Source of the DNA: Flavobacteriales bacterium
Lineage (GTDB): Bacteria > Bacteroidota > Bacteroidia > Flavobacteriales_D > Sanyastnellaceae
NCBI GenBank assembly: GCA_947448135.1
Contig: CANFLZ010000014.1
Location: forward strand, 1-51,016
DNA length: 51,016 nt
Direction of reading: 5' to 3'
The translations under genes were made by a program, and so were the position numbers. Under the pieces are notes generated by a model, which did no database searches, was not told the DNA's origin, and saw only the letters and a list, made by a program, of their open reading frames with translations. This document shows, piece by piece, positions 39,328 through 48,708 of this stretch (its first letter is position 1; the number at the start of each line of letters is the position of its first letter).

Positions 39328-42300
39328 ATGCGAAAACTCTTTACGTGTGCTGCACTCTTGGTTACATTTTGTATCCAAGGTCAACCTACTTTTCCAAGCA
39401 ATGGAGCAAGGGAAAAAGATGGTGTATACACTGCTCTGACCCACGCCACCGTGCATGTTAACGAAGTGACATCTTTGGACGATGCTACTGTGTTGATTTA
39501 CCAAGGCAAAATCGTGAATGTGGGTCATCAAATTCAATTGCCCAAAGGCACGATTGAAGTGGCCTGCCACGACAAACACATTTATCCTTCGTTCATCGAT
39601 CTCAGTTCCTCCTTTGGACAACCGGCTATTCAGGTTGGTGAATGGTCACCATTTCCGCACATGGATCGGGATAGAAAAGGTGCTTTTGGTTGGAATGATG
39701 CCATTCATGCTGACTACGCTGCCAGTTATCATTACCAATACGATGCTCAGCAAGCCAAGTCTTACATTGATGCGGGATTTGGTGCAGTATTGAGCCATCA
39801 AAAGGATGGAATCGTTCGGGGAACTGGCGCTCTCATCGCTTTGCATGAAAATGAAAATATCGGTTTACTCAAATCACAAACTTCAGCGCATTATTCATTT
39901 AACAAAGGAAGCAGCCAACAAGACTATCCTTCAAGCCTCATGGGCAGTATTGCACTGCTGCGTCAAACATACTTTGATGCCCAATGGTACCAAGTGGATG
40001 GTCATCATCAAGAAAGAAATTTAAGCTTAGAGTCTTTCATCCAATTGCAACAATTTCCGGCGTTTTTCGAAACCGACGACAAGTGGAATGTCTTGCGCGC
40101 TGATAAAATTGGTGATGAAATGAATGTGCAATACATCTTCAAAGGAAGTGGTAATGAATACCAACGAATGGATGAGATGAAAAACACCAAAGGTTCATTC
40201 ATTTTGCCGTTGAATTTTCCAGGGCCCATGGATTTAATCGATCCCCTTTTGGCCAGACAAGTTCCGTTGGAAGAAATGAGACACTGGGATTGGGCTCCCA
40301 GTAATGCTGCGCAATTCAAGTCTGCTCAAATCCCGTTTGTATTTACCGCTGATGGTTTGGAAGACAAGTCACAAATATTAAAGCAACTTCAAAAGGCAGC
40401 AAAATATGGATTGACCGAACAAGATGTTTTTGCAGCCATGATCACACGTCCCGCACAATGGATCAAATCGTATGATATCATTGGGTCCATCGAAAAAGGG
40501 AAATACGCCAATCTATTGATTACAACAGCACCGTTGTTGGACCATCATTGTCAAATCGAATACAATTGGGTCATGGGGCAAAGCCATGAAGTGAAAAAAG
40601 AAACCAAAAATGAGTGGTGGGGAACCTACGATTTAAGTTGGAAAAACGACGCGCCCAGCGCAACAGAAATTCACCTCACAATTGAAGTGACCGATTCTCC
40701 CAAAGGCCTCACCGCAAAATGGATTCAAGACGGCGACACATTGACCAATGATGGCACAGTCAAAACCGACGATGCCCGCATCAGCTTCCAATTGAAACCG
40801 GACCTCAAAAACAAAAAAGACAGCACCGCTAAAGCGCAGCAAACCATCGAAGCCGAATACATCACGCTTCAAAAAAACAATGGTACTGTTGACGGTTGGA
40901 TTTTGGTTTTCCAAAATCAAGACCAACGCAATTTTCCCATCACTGGTACTTTCACTTGGGTAGACAACTCAACCGCACACCCTGTTTCGGATGAGGCCGA
41001 AGAATGGATTACTCCTCATACGGAAATGACTTATCCATTTGGTGCCTATGGAAGAACTGAAATTCCCAAACAAGAAACGGTCTGGATCAAGAATGCAACT
41101 TTATGGACCAACGAGGCGGAAGGTATCATTCAAGGTGATCTTTTAATTCAACAAGGAAAAATTGTTCAAGTTGGAAAAGTATCAGCCCCAGCCAACGCTG
41201 TTGTTATCGATGCCACAGGCAAACATGTTACCTCAGGAATTATTGATGAGCACAGTCACATCGCTTTGATGTCCGTCAATGAACATACACAATCGTCCAG
41301 TGCCGAAGTAGAAGAAGCACGCGTCATTTGGCCCGAGGATATTGATATTTATCGCCAATTGGCGGGTGGTGTAACGGCAGCGCAATTGTTGCACGGCAGC
41401 GCCAATGCCATCGGCGGACAAAGCGCTTTGGTCAAACTCAGATGGGGTGCCAACGCAGATGCAATGCGCATTGAAAACGCGGATGGCTTTATCAAATTTG
41501 CTCTGGGTGAAAATGTCAAACAAAGCAACGCTGGAGATTTCAATAGCGTGCGCTTCCCGCAAACCAGAATGGGCGTAGAGCAAGTGTATTACGACCACTT
41601 CCACCAAGCCCGTGAATATGGCTTGGCTTGGAAAAATTACAATGCTTCCATCAAATCAAAAAACCCATTGCCCAAACCCAGAAAAGATTTGGAGATGGAT
41701 GCTTTGCTGGAGATTTTAGAGAAAAAACGATTCATTACTTGTCACAGTTATGTGCAAAGTGAAATCAACATGCTCATGCACATGGCGGACAGCATGGGCT
41801 TATCCATCAACACTTTTACCCACATCTTAGAAGGCTACAAAGTGGCAGACAAAATGAAGGCACACGGTGCAGCGGCCTCTACTTTCAGTGATTGGTGGGC
41901 GTATAAAATGGAAGTGCGTGACGCCATTCCATACAACGGCGCTTTGATGCACCAACAAGGATTGGTTGTTGCTTTTAATTCAGACGATGCTGAAATGGCA
42001 AGACGCCTGAATCAAGAAGCCGCCAAGGCAGTCAAATATGGTCATGTATCCGAAGAGGAGGCTTGGAAATTTGTCACCCTCAATCCTGCCAAGATGTTGC
42101 ATTTGGATCAACACATGGGCTCACTTAAATCAGGCAAAGATGCCGACGTTGTTATTTGGAGCAACAATCCTTTGAGTGTTTATGCGGTGGCCGAAAAAAC
42201 ATTTGTTGATGGTCGCTGCTACTTCGACCGAGAAGAGGATTTATTCCTGCATCAAGAACAATGGAATGAGCGCAAATTACTCATGGACCAGATGCAGCAA

Positions 42301-42420
42301 GCAATAGCCAATGGGGACCATCCGCAAAAACCCAGTGGTAGAAAGCGCAGACATTTCCACTGCGATTCCGATGGAGACCTATACCAATTCCAAGACGTTG
42401 ACCATGAAAACCATCATTAA
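39328..42420 (+). CDS. Large secreted amidohydrolase-family protein, two amidohydrolase-like halves
   Basis: 1030 aa with a signal peptide (FTCAALLVTFCIQGQ). The N-terminal half (about 30-420) follows the amidohydrolase plan but lacks the first metal-binding HxH: HIYPSFIDLSSSFG stands in its place. The C-terminal half (about 590-1000) retains the full set: H642-S-H644 (DEHSHIAL), H806 (TCHSY), H832 (THILEG) and D886 (FNSDDAE). So one half is probably catalytic and the other degenerate. Members of this secreted group in Bacteroidota are annotated only as amidohydrolases; the substrate (cyclic amide, peptide or similar) is unknown. The 3' end overlaps the next gene by 17 bp. Confidence 0.88.
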   Translation: MRKLFTCAALLVTFCIQGQPTFPSNGAREKDGVYTALTHATVHVNEVTSLDDATVLIYQGKIVNVGHQIQLPKGTIEVACHDKHIYPSFIDLSSSFGQPAIQVGEWSPFPHMDRDRKGAFGWNDAIHADYAASYHYQYDAQQAKSYIDAGFGAVLSHQKDGIVRGTGALIALHENENIGLLKSQTSAHYSFNKGSSQQDYPSSLMGSIALLRQTYFDAQWYQVDGHHQERNLSLESFIQLQQFPAFFETDDKWNVLRADKIGDEMNVQYIFKGSGNEYQRMDEMKNTKGSFILPLNFPGPMDLIDPLLARQVPLEEMRHWDWAPSNAAQFKSAQIPFVFTADGLEDKSQILKQLQKAAKYGLTEQDVFAAMITRPAQWIKSYDIIGSIEKGKYANLLITTAPLLDHHCQIEYNWVMGQSHEVKKETKNEWWGTYDLSWKNDAPSATEIHLTIEVTDSPKGLTAKWIQDGDTLTNDGTVKTDDARISFQLKPDLKNKKDSTAKAQQTIEAEYITLQKNNGTVDGWILVFQNQDQRNFPITGTFTWVDNSTAHPVSDEAEEWITPHTEMTYPFGAYGRTEIPKQETVWIKNATLWTNEAEGIIQGDLLIQQGKIVQVGKVSAPANAVVIDATGKHVTSGIIDEHSHIALMSVNEHTQSSSAEVEEARVIWPEDIDIYRQLAGGVTAAQLLHGSANAIGGQSALVKLRWGANADAMRIENADGFIKFALGENVKQSNAGDFNSVRFPQTRMGVEQVYYDHFHQAREYGLAWKNYNASIKSKNPLPKPRKDLEMDALLEILEKKRFITCHSYVQSEINMLMHMADSMGLSINTFTHILEGYKVADKMKAHGAAASTFSDWWAYKMEVRDAIPYNGALMHQQGLVVAFNSDDAEMARRLNQEAAKAVKYGHVSEEEAWKFVTLNPAKMLHLDQHMGSLKSGKDADVVIWSNNPLSVYAVAEKTFVDGRCYFDREEDLFLHQEQWNERKLLMDQMQQAIANGDHPQKPSGRKRRHFHCDSDGDLYQFQDVDHENHH

Positions 42421-43684
42421 TTTTATTTGCATTTTCGCAGCCGCTGTAGCAACTGCGCAATATGCCCCAGCCCCCAAACAATCAAAATCAATTTTGATTC
42501 TCCATGCAACGACGCATTTGGGAACTGGTGAGGTGATTGAAAACGCCGCTGTGGGATTTAAAAATGGAAAGATTGAATTGGTCGGTGATGCACGCACCAT
42601 CAAACTGAGTGCACAAGCTTACGACCAAACCATTGATGCCGCAGGACAACATTTATATCCCGGTTTCATCGCGCCGGCGATTCATTTGGGCTTGATCGAA
42701 ATGGAAGCGGTAAGAGCAACTTCGGATTACATGGAAGTGGGTGAAATCAATCCCCATATTCGCTCGCTGATTGCCTTCAATACGGAGTCTGAAATTATTC
42801 CAACAGTCCGATCCAATGGAATTTTAATTGCGCAGCCTACCCCACAAGGAGGTGCGATCAGCGGTACTTCATGCGTGGTACAATTGGACGCTTGGAACTG
42901 GGAAGATGCAGCCATCCGATCTGAGGACGGGGTTCACCTGCATTGGCCCCAACCCTATCATCGTTCAGCGGGAGGATTGGAAAACAATCCACAGTATGCG
43001 GACGAGAAAAAATCCCTCCAAAATTTCTTGGACAAAGCCAAGGCCTATGCCAGCGGACACAATGAAACGGATCCAAGATTGGAGGCCATGATTCCTGTGA
43101 TCAACGGAACCTCCAATTTGTACATTCATGCCAACAGCGAACGACAAATCATCGAAGCGGTTCAGTTTAAAAAATCCAACCACATTGCACACATGCACAT
43201 CGTCGGAGGAAATGATGCCGCCTATGTCACCCAACTTTTAAAAGATGAAAATGTGGGTGTCATGATTCCCCGAGTTCATCGCTTGCCACAAAATGCAGGG
43301 GACGAAATCGATGCACCATTCACATTGGCCCAACAATTACACGCCGCAGGTGTTTTGTTTTGCTTCCAAAATTCCGGCGATATGGAAGCCATGAATAGCC
43401 GAAACTTGCCATTCTTGGCTGGTACCGCCGTTGCCTTTGGATTGCCCTATGAAGAAGCCGTAAAAGGCCTCACTTTGAATACCGCTAAAATGCTGCAAAT
43501 TGATCAGCAATATGGGAGTATTGAAGTTGGAAAAAGTGCCACCTTCTTCCTCTCCTCGGGCGATGCCCTCGACATGCGCACCAATCAACTTTCGCATGCC
43601 TTCATCGATGGAAGAGAAATAACATTGCGCAACCGACAATCGGATCTTTACGAGAAATATCAGAAAAAATATTCAGAAAAATGA
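42404..43684 (+). CDS. Secreted amidohydrolase-family protein, probably lacking catalytic metal site
   Basis: 426 aa from ATG 42404, where a signal peptide begins (KTIINFICIFAAAVATAQ). The overall amidohydrolase pattern is kept (YDQTIDAAGQHLYPGFIAP and the C-terminal LTLNTAKMLQIDQQYGSIEVGKSA), but the HxH is replaced (APAIHLG) and the late Asp lies in a changed context (FQNSGDMEA). It may be a non-catalytic partner of the preceding 1030-aa protein, with which it overlaps by 17 bp. A strong terminator follows. Confidence 0.82.
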   Translation: MKTIINFICIFAAAVATAQYAPAPKQSKSILILHATTHLGTGEVIENAAVGFKNGKIELVGDARTIKLSAQAYDQTIDAAGQHLYPGFIAPAIHLGLIEMEAVRATSDYMEVGEINPHIRSLIAFNTESEIIPTVRSNGILIAQPTPQGGAISGTSCVVQLDAWNWEDAAIRSEDGVHLHWPQPYHRSAGGLENNPQYADEKKSLQNFLDKAKAYASGHNETDPRLEAMIPVINGTSNLYIHANSERQIIEAVQFKKSNHIAHMHIVGGNDAAYVTQLLKDENVGVMIPRVHRLPQNAGDEIDAPFTLAQQLHAAGVLFCFQNSGDMEAMNSRNLPFLAGTAVAFGLPYEEAVKGLTLNTAKMLQIDQQYGSIEVGKSATFFLSSGDALDMRTNQLSHAFIDGREITLRNRQSDLYEKYQKKYSEK

Positions 43685-43724
43685 TACCCTTTGCGTCAAC
43701 GAAAGGATGTTGATTAATCCACAG

Positions 43725-43757
43725 GAAGCCCGTTTTTTGAACGGGCTTCTTTTTTTT
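43725..43757 (+). terminator. Intrinsic terminator after the amidohydrolase genes
   Basis: GAAGCCCGTT (43725-43734) and AACGGGCTTC (43740-43749) make a perfect 10-bp stem with a 5-nt loop, followed by eight T (43750-43757). This is the clearest rho-independent terminator in the window; the T-run also borders the promoter region of the next gene. Confidence 0.9.
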
Positions 43758-43783
43758 CTTTGATCTCTATAATCAAAAGAGAA

Positions 43784-44788
43784 ATGAATGTTATCGTACC
43801 CATGGCGGGAATGGGAAAACGCCTCCGTCCGCACACACTAACCACACCAAAACCACTGATTCACGTGGCGGGAAAACCCATCGTGCAAAGACTGGTTGAA
43901 GAAATTGTCAAAGTGAGTGATCAAAAAGTGGAGCACATCGCCTTCGTAACAGGCCGATTTGGTGAGGCGGCAGAGCGTCACTTGATCGAAGTGGCAGAGG
44001 CCCTCGGCGCCAAAGGAAGCATTCATTACCAAGACCAAGCCTTGGGTACAGCTCATGCGGTCTTGTGCGCAGCTGAGCATCTGTCTGGTCCCGTTACCAT
44101 CGCCTTTGCAGATACACTTTTCAAAGCCAATTTCTCTCTCGACGAAAGTGCCGATGGTATGCTTTGGTGCCAACGAATAGATGACCCTCGTCAATTTGGT
44201 GTCGTTGTTACAGACGAAGTGGGCACCATTCGTGAATTTGTCGAAAAACCGCAAACCTTTGTAAGCGACCTCGCCATGATTGGAATTTACTATTTCAAAA
44301 ATGGGGATTGGTTGAAAAAAGAATTGCAATTCTTAGTGGACAACAACATCACCAATGGTGGAGAATATCAATTGCCCGATGCCTTGCGCAACATGATGAA
44401 ACAAGGTGCCAAATTCACTCCGGGTACTGTCAACGATTGGATGGACTGCGGTAACAAAGCAGCCGTGGTAGAAACCAATCAAAAAATTCTCGGCTATGAA
44501 CCACAATATGCGGCAGCCCTGAACATCGGAGAAAATTCACAAATCATCCCGCCTTGCTTCATTGCAGATGATGTTGTTTTGAAAAACGCAATTGTCGGTC
44601 CTTACGTTTCATTGGAAAAAGGATCCAAAATTATCAATAGCAAAATTGAAAACGCCATCGTCAATGCCCATTCGGTAATTGCCGAATCGCAAATTGAAAA
44701 CGCCATGATTGGCGCGCATTGCCACGTTCGACATTACAACGGCGACCTGAACTTAGGGGACTACTCAACCATCGGGAACATTGAATAA
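43784..44788 (+). CDS. Sugar-phosphate nucleotidyltransferase with hexapeptide C-terminus
   Basis: 334 aa from ATG 43784. The NTP-transferase core begins with the nucleotide-binding signature VIVPMAGMGKRLRPHT and has KPLIHVAGKPI; the acceptor region includes GTAHAVLCA and DWMDCGNKAA. The C-terminal third shows left-handed beta-helix repeats (NAIVGPYVSLEKGSKIINSK, IENAIVNAHSVIAESQ). Likely activates a sugar-1-phosphate to NDP-sugar for surface glycan synthesis; whether glucose, mannose or another sugar is not clear. The upstream TTG at 43760 is within the promoter/terminator area and rejected as start. Confidence 0.88.
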   Translation: MNVIVPMAGMGKRLRPHTLTTPKPLIHVAGKPIVQRLVEEIVKVSDQKVEHIAFVTGRFGEAAERHLIEVAEALGAKGSIHYQDQALGTAHAVLCAAEHLSGPVTIAFADTLFKANFSLDESADGMLWCQRIDDPRQFGVVVTDEVGTIREFVEKPQTFVSDLAMIGIYYFKNGDWLKKELQFLVDNNITNGGEYQLPDALRNMMKQGAKFTPGTVNDWMDCGNKAAVVETNQKILGYEPQYAAALNIGENSQIIPPCFIADDVVLKNAIVGPYVSLEKGSKIINSKIENAIVNAHSVIAESQIENAMIGAHCHVRHYNGDLNLGDYSTIGNIE

Positions 44789-46454
44789 ATTTCTCTTCAT
44801 AGCGATCATTGCATTGATTTTTGGAAGTTGTTCCAAAAACCAAAAAGCTATTTTCCTCTCCAAGGAACAACGCAAAGAAGCCAATGACCAATTCTTTTTG
44901 GGCTTGCAAGATAAAAATGCAGAAAAATGGGAATCCTCCGTTCAGCATTTCAATCAGTTTCTCACCCTGCTTCCCAATGAGCCCAGTGCCCATTATGAAA
45001 TGTCAAGAATTCAAAGAGAACGGTTGTATGCCCCTACTGTGGCTTTGGAACATGCTGAATTTGCTGTCAAAACCGATCCCACCAACAAGTGGTATTTATT
45101 GGAATTGGCACGTTGTCAAATGGCCAACAACAATCCAAAAGTTGCCATTAAAACCTACGAAAAAGCATCAGATATCGATCCCTCTTGGACATTGGTCCTT
45201 TCAGAATGGGCGGAGTCTTGCGCGCTGGCCAAGGATGAAAAAGGTGCCATTGCCGTGTGGAATAGATTGGAAAAAGTGATCGGTGTAGATCCCTACATCA
45301 TCAACCAAAAACAATCCTTGTACTTTCAACTGAACGATCAAGATGCTGCCGGTTTGGAACTGGAAAAATTAGCCGCCGCTTTTCCGCATGAGAAACAATG
45401 GGTCATTCAAGCGGCTGAATATTACACCAACATTGGCCAACCCAATAAAGCCAATGCTGTATTGGAAAAATACCCCATTCCCAATAGCGGAATTTCCTAC
45501 TATCTTCAATACAAATCAGCGGTCAAATCACAAAAAGGTAATCCCCTCGAACACCTTCACCTTTTGGAAAAAGCTTGTTCCTTTGAAGATGTCTCCATTG
45601 ATCAACGTGTAGTAGCCCTGGCGCCTCTGGTGTACCAACAGTTTCCTGAAGAATGGAATAGCATTATCGAAAATTGCATCACGCAAACCATGACGCTCTT
45701 CCCCAACGAAGCAAAAGCATTTTCACTGGCAGGGGACTTTTATAACAACCAAAATAATGTAGAAAAAGCCAAGGCTTGCTTTCAAAAAACAATCGCCCTC
45801 AATCCTTCTGAATCGGCAGTTTGGAAAGCGCTGCTCGAAATTTTCGAATTCCAAATTTCAGCGGATCCAACAGCCTATAGCCAAACGGCTCAAGAAGCCG
45901 CTTTGCAGTTTCCTTTCATGCCAGAATTCAAGGCGCATGAAGTAGTTGCCTTGTCGAGAAGCGGCGAATACGAAGCGCTACTCGATGCCGCTGATGCAGG
46001 ATTGGCCATTGTCATCGACCAAGTTGAAGCAGAAGCTGCATTGTACATCAATAAAATTCAAGCGCTGTATGCCTTGGGAAGAAAAGAAGAGGCGATTCAA
46101 ATTTCAAAAAACGCTTTGCAATTGCCACAACTTCAAATCCCCATTGTCATTTTTCAAATCGAATGGATGAATGAATTTTTCGAAGGAAACAATTCCGCCA
46201 TTCGTGATCGCTATTACAACGCCTTGAATGTGCAAAAAGAAGGTTCATTGGCTTGTCAACACATCGTAGCCATTAAAAAGAATGAAACCCTTACCAAAGA
46301 AGCCTTCCAAACCAACAATTGGCAAGATTGTCTCAACGGTTTTTATTACTTCAAGAAAAATAATCAATCCTCCACCACCTGCGAATTCCTGGAAAAAGCT
46401 GCTGAAATCATGCCGTATAATCCGTGGATTCCCTCATTGTATAATTGCCCATGA
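44781..46454 (+). CDS. TPR-repeat lipoprotein
   Basis: 557 aa. A lipoprotein signal with lipobox IFGSC (Cys17) directs it to the periplasmic face of a membrane. The remainder consists of helical tetratricopeptide-like repeats (for example WESSVQHFNQFLTLLPNEPS, PKVAIKTYEKASDIDPSW, VEKAKACFQKTIALNPSE), expected to bind protein partners. The start is TTG at 44781, overlapping the previous stop by 8 bp; without it the lipoprotein signal would be lost. Neighbours DUF4292 and EnvC-like genes suggest an envelope function. Confidence 0.85.
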   Translation: MNKFLFIAIIALIFGSCSKNQKAIFLSKEQRKEANDQFFLGLQDKNAEKWESSVQHFNQFLTLLPNEPSAHYEMSRIQRERLYAPTVALEHAEFAVKTDPTNKWYLLELARCQMANNNPKVAIKTYEKASDIDPSWTLVLSEWAESCALAKDEKGAIAVWNRLEKVIGVDPYIINQKQSLYFQLNDQDAAGLELEKLAAAFPHEKQWVIQAAEYYTNIGQPNKANAVLEKYPIPNSGISYYLQYKSAVKSQKGNPLEHLHLLEKACSFEDVSIDQRVVALAPLVYQQFPEEWNSIIENCITQTMTLFPNEAKAFSLAGDFYNNQNNVEKAKACFQKTIALNPSESAVWKALLEIFEFQISADPTAYSQTAQEAALQFPFMPEFKAHEVVALSRSGEYEALLDAADAGLAIVIDQVEAEAALYINKIQALYALGRKEEAIQISKNALQLPQLQIPIVIFQIEWMNEFFEGNNSAIRDRYYNALNVQKEGSLACQHIVAIKKNETLTKEAFQTNNWQDCLNGFYYFKKNNQSSTTCEFLEKAAEIMPYNPWIPSLYNCP

Positions 46455-47368
46455 GTATACGTCCCATTTTAATTCTGCTTTCTGCTGTCATCACCTTGTC
46501 GAGTTGTCATACAAAACAATCCGTTGTTGAGGTCGTTGACAAACCCAGACCGCGTACTGCCCTATTCGTCCTCAAACAAAATGAAAAAAAATGGATGAAC
46601 TACCACCAAGCGGGCATGAAGGTCGAAGGAAACTTTATAAGTCCTGAAGAAGAAATCTCCTTCAAAGCCAATGTCAGAATTTCAAAGGATAGCGCAGTAT
46701 GGATGTCCATTTCTCCTGCATTGGGAATTGAAGTGGCCCGCACCCTGGTGCTCCAAGACTCGGTGAAGATTTTATCCAAGATTCCAGATAATAAATTCTA
46801 CTATACCACCGGCATCGAAGACTTAGAAAAGTTCGTTCACTTTGATCTTGATCTGGAAGATTTGCAAAATCTGATCTTTGGAAAACCAATTGGTATCGAT
46901 CGAATTGGTGGAAAATTCAAAAGCGAATCAGAAGATCAATCGTATATGATCCAAACCCGTTACAAAAGAAGAATCAAAAAATCGTTGGCATTGATCCAGA
47001 ATAACAACGATTCCATCGATGATAATTCCATCGAAAAAGACCACATCAAACTTCGTGAAAAACGCATGCAGCAAAGGATGGAAGAAGATGGTTTGATCCT
47101 TTCCAAATATTGGTTTAACGTCGAGAATTTTCTTTTGGAAAAAACAGAATTCAACGACGCCTACAACGGACGTATCGTGAGTATCCAATATTCCAATTGG
47201 AACATGGACAACCCCGATCAACAATATCCTGGCTTGATTCAAGTTATCGTACAAGACAACGGAAAGAAATTTGAATTCGATTGGGAAGTCAACAAATGCG
47301 TGACCGACAGAACATTTGAATTTCAATTTGAAATCCCAGAAGGATATCCCATTAAAAAGAACTTATGA
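46451..47368 (+). CDS. DUF4292 family lipoprotein
   Basis: 305 aa from ATG 46451, overlapping the previous stop (ATGA). Lipobox LSSC (Cys19). The rest matches the pattern of DUF4292, a Bacteroidota family with an antiparallel beta fold resembling LolA/LolB-type carriers (SFKANVRISKDSAVWMSISP, ALGIEVARTLVLQDSVKIL). It might handle lipids or lipoproteins, but that is inference from fold likeness. The next gene starts in the usual ATGA overlap. Confidence 0.82.
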   Translation: MSIRPILILLSAVITLSSCHTKQSVVEVVDKPRPRTALFVLKQNEKKWMNYHQAGMKVEGNFISPEEEISFKANVRISKDSAVWMSISPALGIEVARTLVLQDSVKILSKIPDNKFYYTTGIEDLEKFVHFDLDLEDLQNLIFGKPIGIDRIGGKFKSESEDQSYMIQTRYKRRIKKSLALIQNNNDSIDDNSIEKDHIKLREKRMQQRMEEDGLILSKYWFNVENFLLEKTEFNDAYNGRIVSIQYSNWNMDNPDQQYPGLIQVIVQDNGKKFEFDWEVNKCVTDRTFEFQFEIPEGYPIKKNL

Positions 47369-48708
47369 AAAAATGGATTTCACTTGCATTAGCCATTGGG
47401 GCCATCTTCGCAGGAATGATGCTCAGTCAATGGGCTTTGGCGCAAAACAAAAAAGATGCGCTCAAATCACAACGCGATGAAATCTCAGCCAAGATCAAGG
47501 AGACCAAAGCCATGATCGCGGACTCAGAGAAAAAACAAAAGTTAACCGCCAATCAAATTGCCATTCTCAATGAGCAAATTCACTACCGTGAAAAAATGAT
47601 TGAAAGCATCGATGGAGAATTGGGACAATTGGATCAAAATATCCAATCCGAACAAAGCCAGATCCAATTGCTCGAATTCCAATTGGCCTCCCTCAAGAGC
47701 GAATACGCCAAAATGGTGTATCAAGCTTACAAAAATCGATCTTCCTACAATTCCATCGTCTTCATCCTGTCTGCAGAAGATTTTTATCAAGCGTACAAGC
47801 GTTTTAAAATCATGCAAGCCTTGTCAGAGGGGAGAAAAAAACAAGTAGAAATAATCAAAGAAACGGAAATTACTTTGAGCAAAAGCATCGAGCAGCTCAA
47901 AGGAAGTCGGTTGGAGGTGGCCTCATTGAAAAAGGAACAAGAGTTGGTCAAAACAGAAATTGACGGCGACAAACAAGCGCAACAAGAAAAGCTCAATAAA
48001 CTCAAAAAAGAAGAGTCCAAATTGCGCGCACAACAAAAGAAGCAAGAGTCTGATCGCAAAAAATTAAACAGCAAAATTCAGGACATCATCAACAAGGAGT
48101 TGGCGGAAGAGAGAAAGCGAGAAGAGCAAGAGCGCATCAAAGCATTGGCTTCTGTTGAAAAAGCGAAAGTGGAAAAAGGAAATGTTACTAGTCCAAAATC
48201 CACTAATGTTCCCAAAGTGGAGGCAATTGCAAAAACAGAAACCAAATACACCAAAATCGAATTGGCACCTGAAGTTGTCAGCATGAACAGCAATTTCGAA
48301 GGCAACAAAGGCAATCTACCGTGGCCTGTGAGCCATGGCGCCATTACCTCTCACTTTGGAAAACATGCTCATCCCAGCTTAGAGGATATTGTCCTCAATA
48401 ACAACGGAGTGGATTTCACCACGCAACAAGGCGAAGCCGTTTTGAGTGTTTTTAGCGGAAAGGTAACTTCGGTATTTAGCATTCCAGGTGCGGGTTACAA
48501 CATCATTGTAACACACGGAACATACAAAACAGTGTACTCGGGATTGGCGCAAGTCAATGTCAAGGTAGGAGACAAGGTCTCTGCGAAACAAAATTTAGGT
48601 TCAGTAGGATTAACCGATGATGAGGCCGTGTTGCACTTTGAATTGTGGTCGGTAAACAGCACCAAAGGAGCAGCCCAGAATCCCGAATCATGGATGCGCA
48701 AGCGTTAA
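47365..48708 (+). CDS. EnvC-like murein hydrolase activator (coiled coil plus degenerate M23 domain)
   Basis: 447 aa. Signal peptide (ISLALAIGAIFAGMMLSQW, cut after ALAQ), a long coiled coil of about 230 residues (KDALKSQRDEISAKIKE to ELAEERKREEQERIKAL), then a LytM/M23 domain (about 315-447). Two usual ligands appear lost: the His of HxGxD is N346 (NNGVD) and the first His of HxH is V422 (VLHFELW), while D350, H384 and H424 remain. This fits EnvC, which has no hydrolytic activity but activates cell-separation amidases. The 3' end overlaps the convergent PLP-enzyme gene by 21 bp. Confidence 0.88.
   Translation: MKKWISLALAIGAIFAGMMLSQWALAQNKKDALKSQRDEISAKIKETKAMIADSEKKQKLTANQIAILNEQIHYREKMIESIDGELGQLDQNIQSEQSQIQLLEFQLASLKSEYAKMVYQAYKNRSSYNSIVFILSAEDFYQAYKRFKIMQALSEGRKKQVEIIKETEITLSKSIEQLKGSRLEVASLKKEQELVKTEIDGDKQAQQEKLNKLKKEESKLRAQQKKQESDRKKLNSKIQDIINKELAEERKREEQERIKALASVEKAKVEKGNVTSPKSTNVPKVEAIAKTETKYTKIELAPEVVSMNSNFEGNKGNLPWPVSHGAITSHFGKHAHPSLEDIVLNNNGVDFTTQQGEAVLSVFSGKVTSVFSIPGAGYNIIVTHGTYKTVYSGLAQVNVKVGDKVSAKQNLGSVGLTDDEAVLHFELWSVNSTKGAAQNPESWMRKR

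Noticed and set aside
42311-42403. Upstream extension of the second amidohydrolase-family protein by 31 residues
   Set aside because: The extension precedes a signal peptide that starts at the ATG at 42404 and would block its use.
43760-43783. TTG at 43760 as start of the nucleotidyltransferase
   Set aside because: It sits just after the T-run of the terminator; the ATG at 43784 begins exactly at the conserved core.
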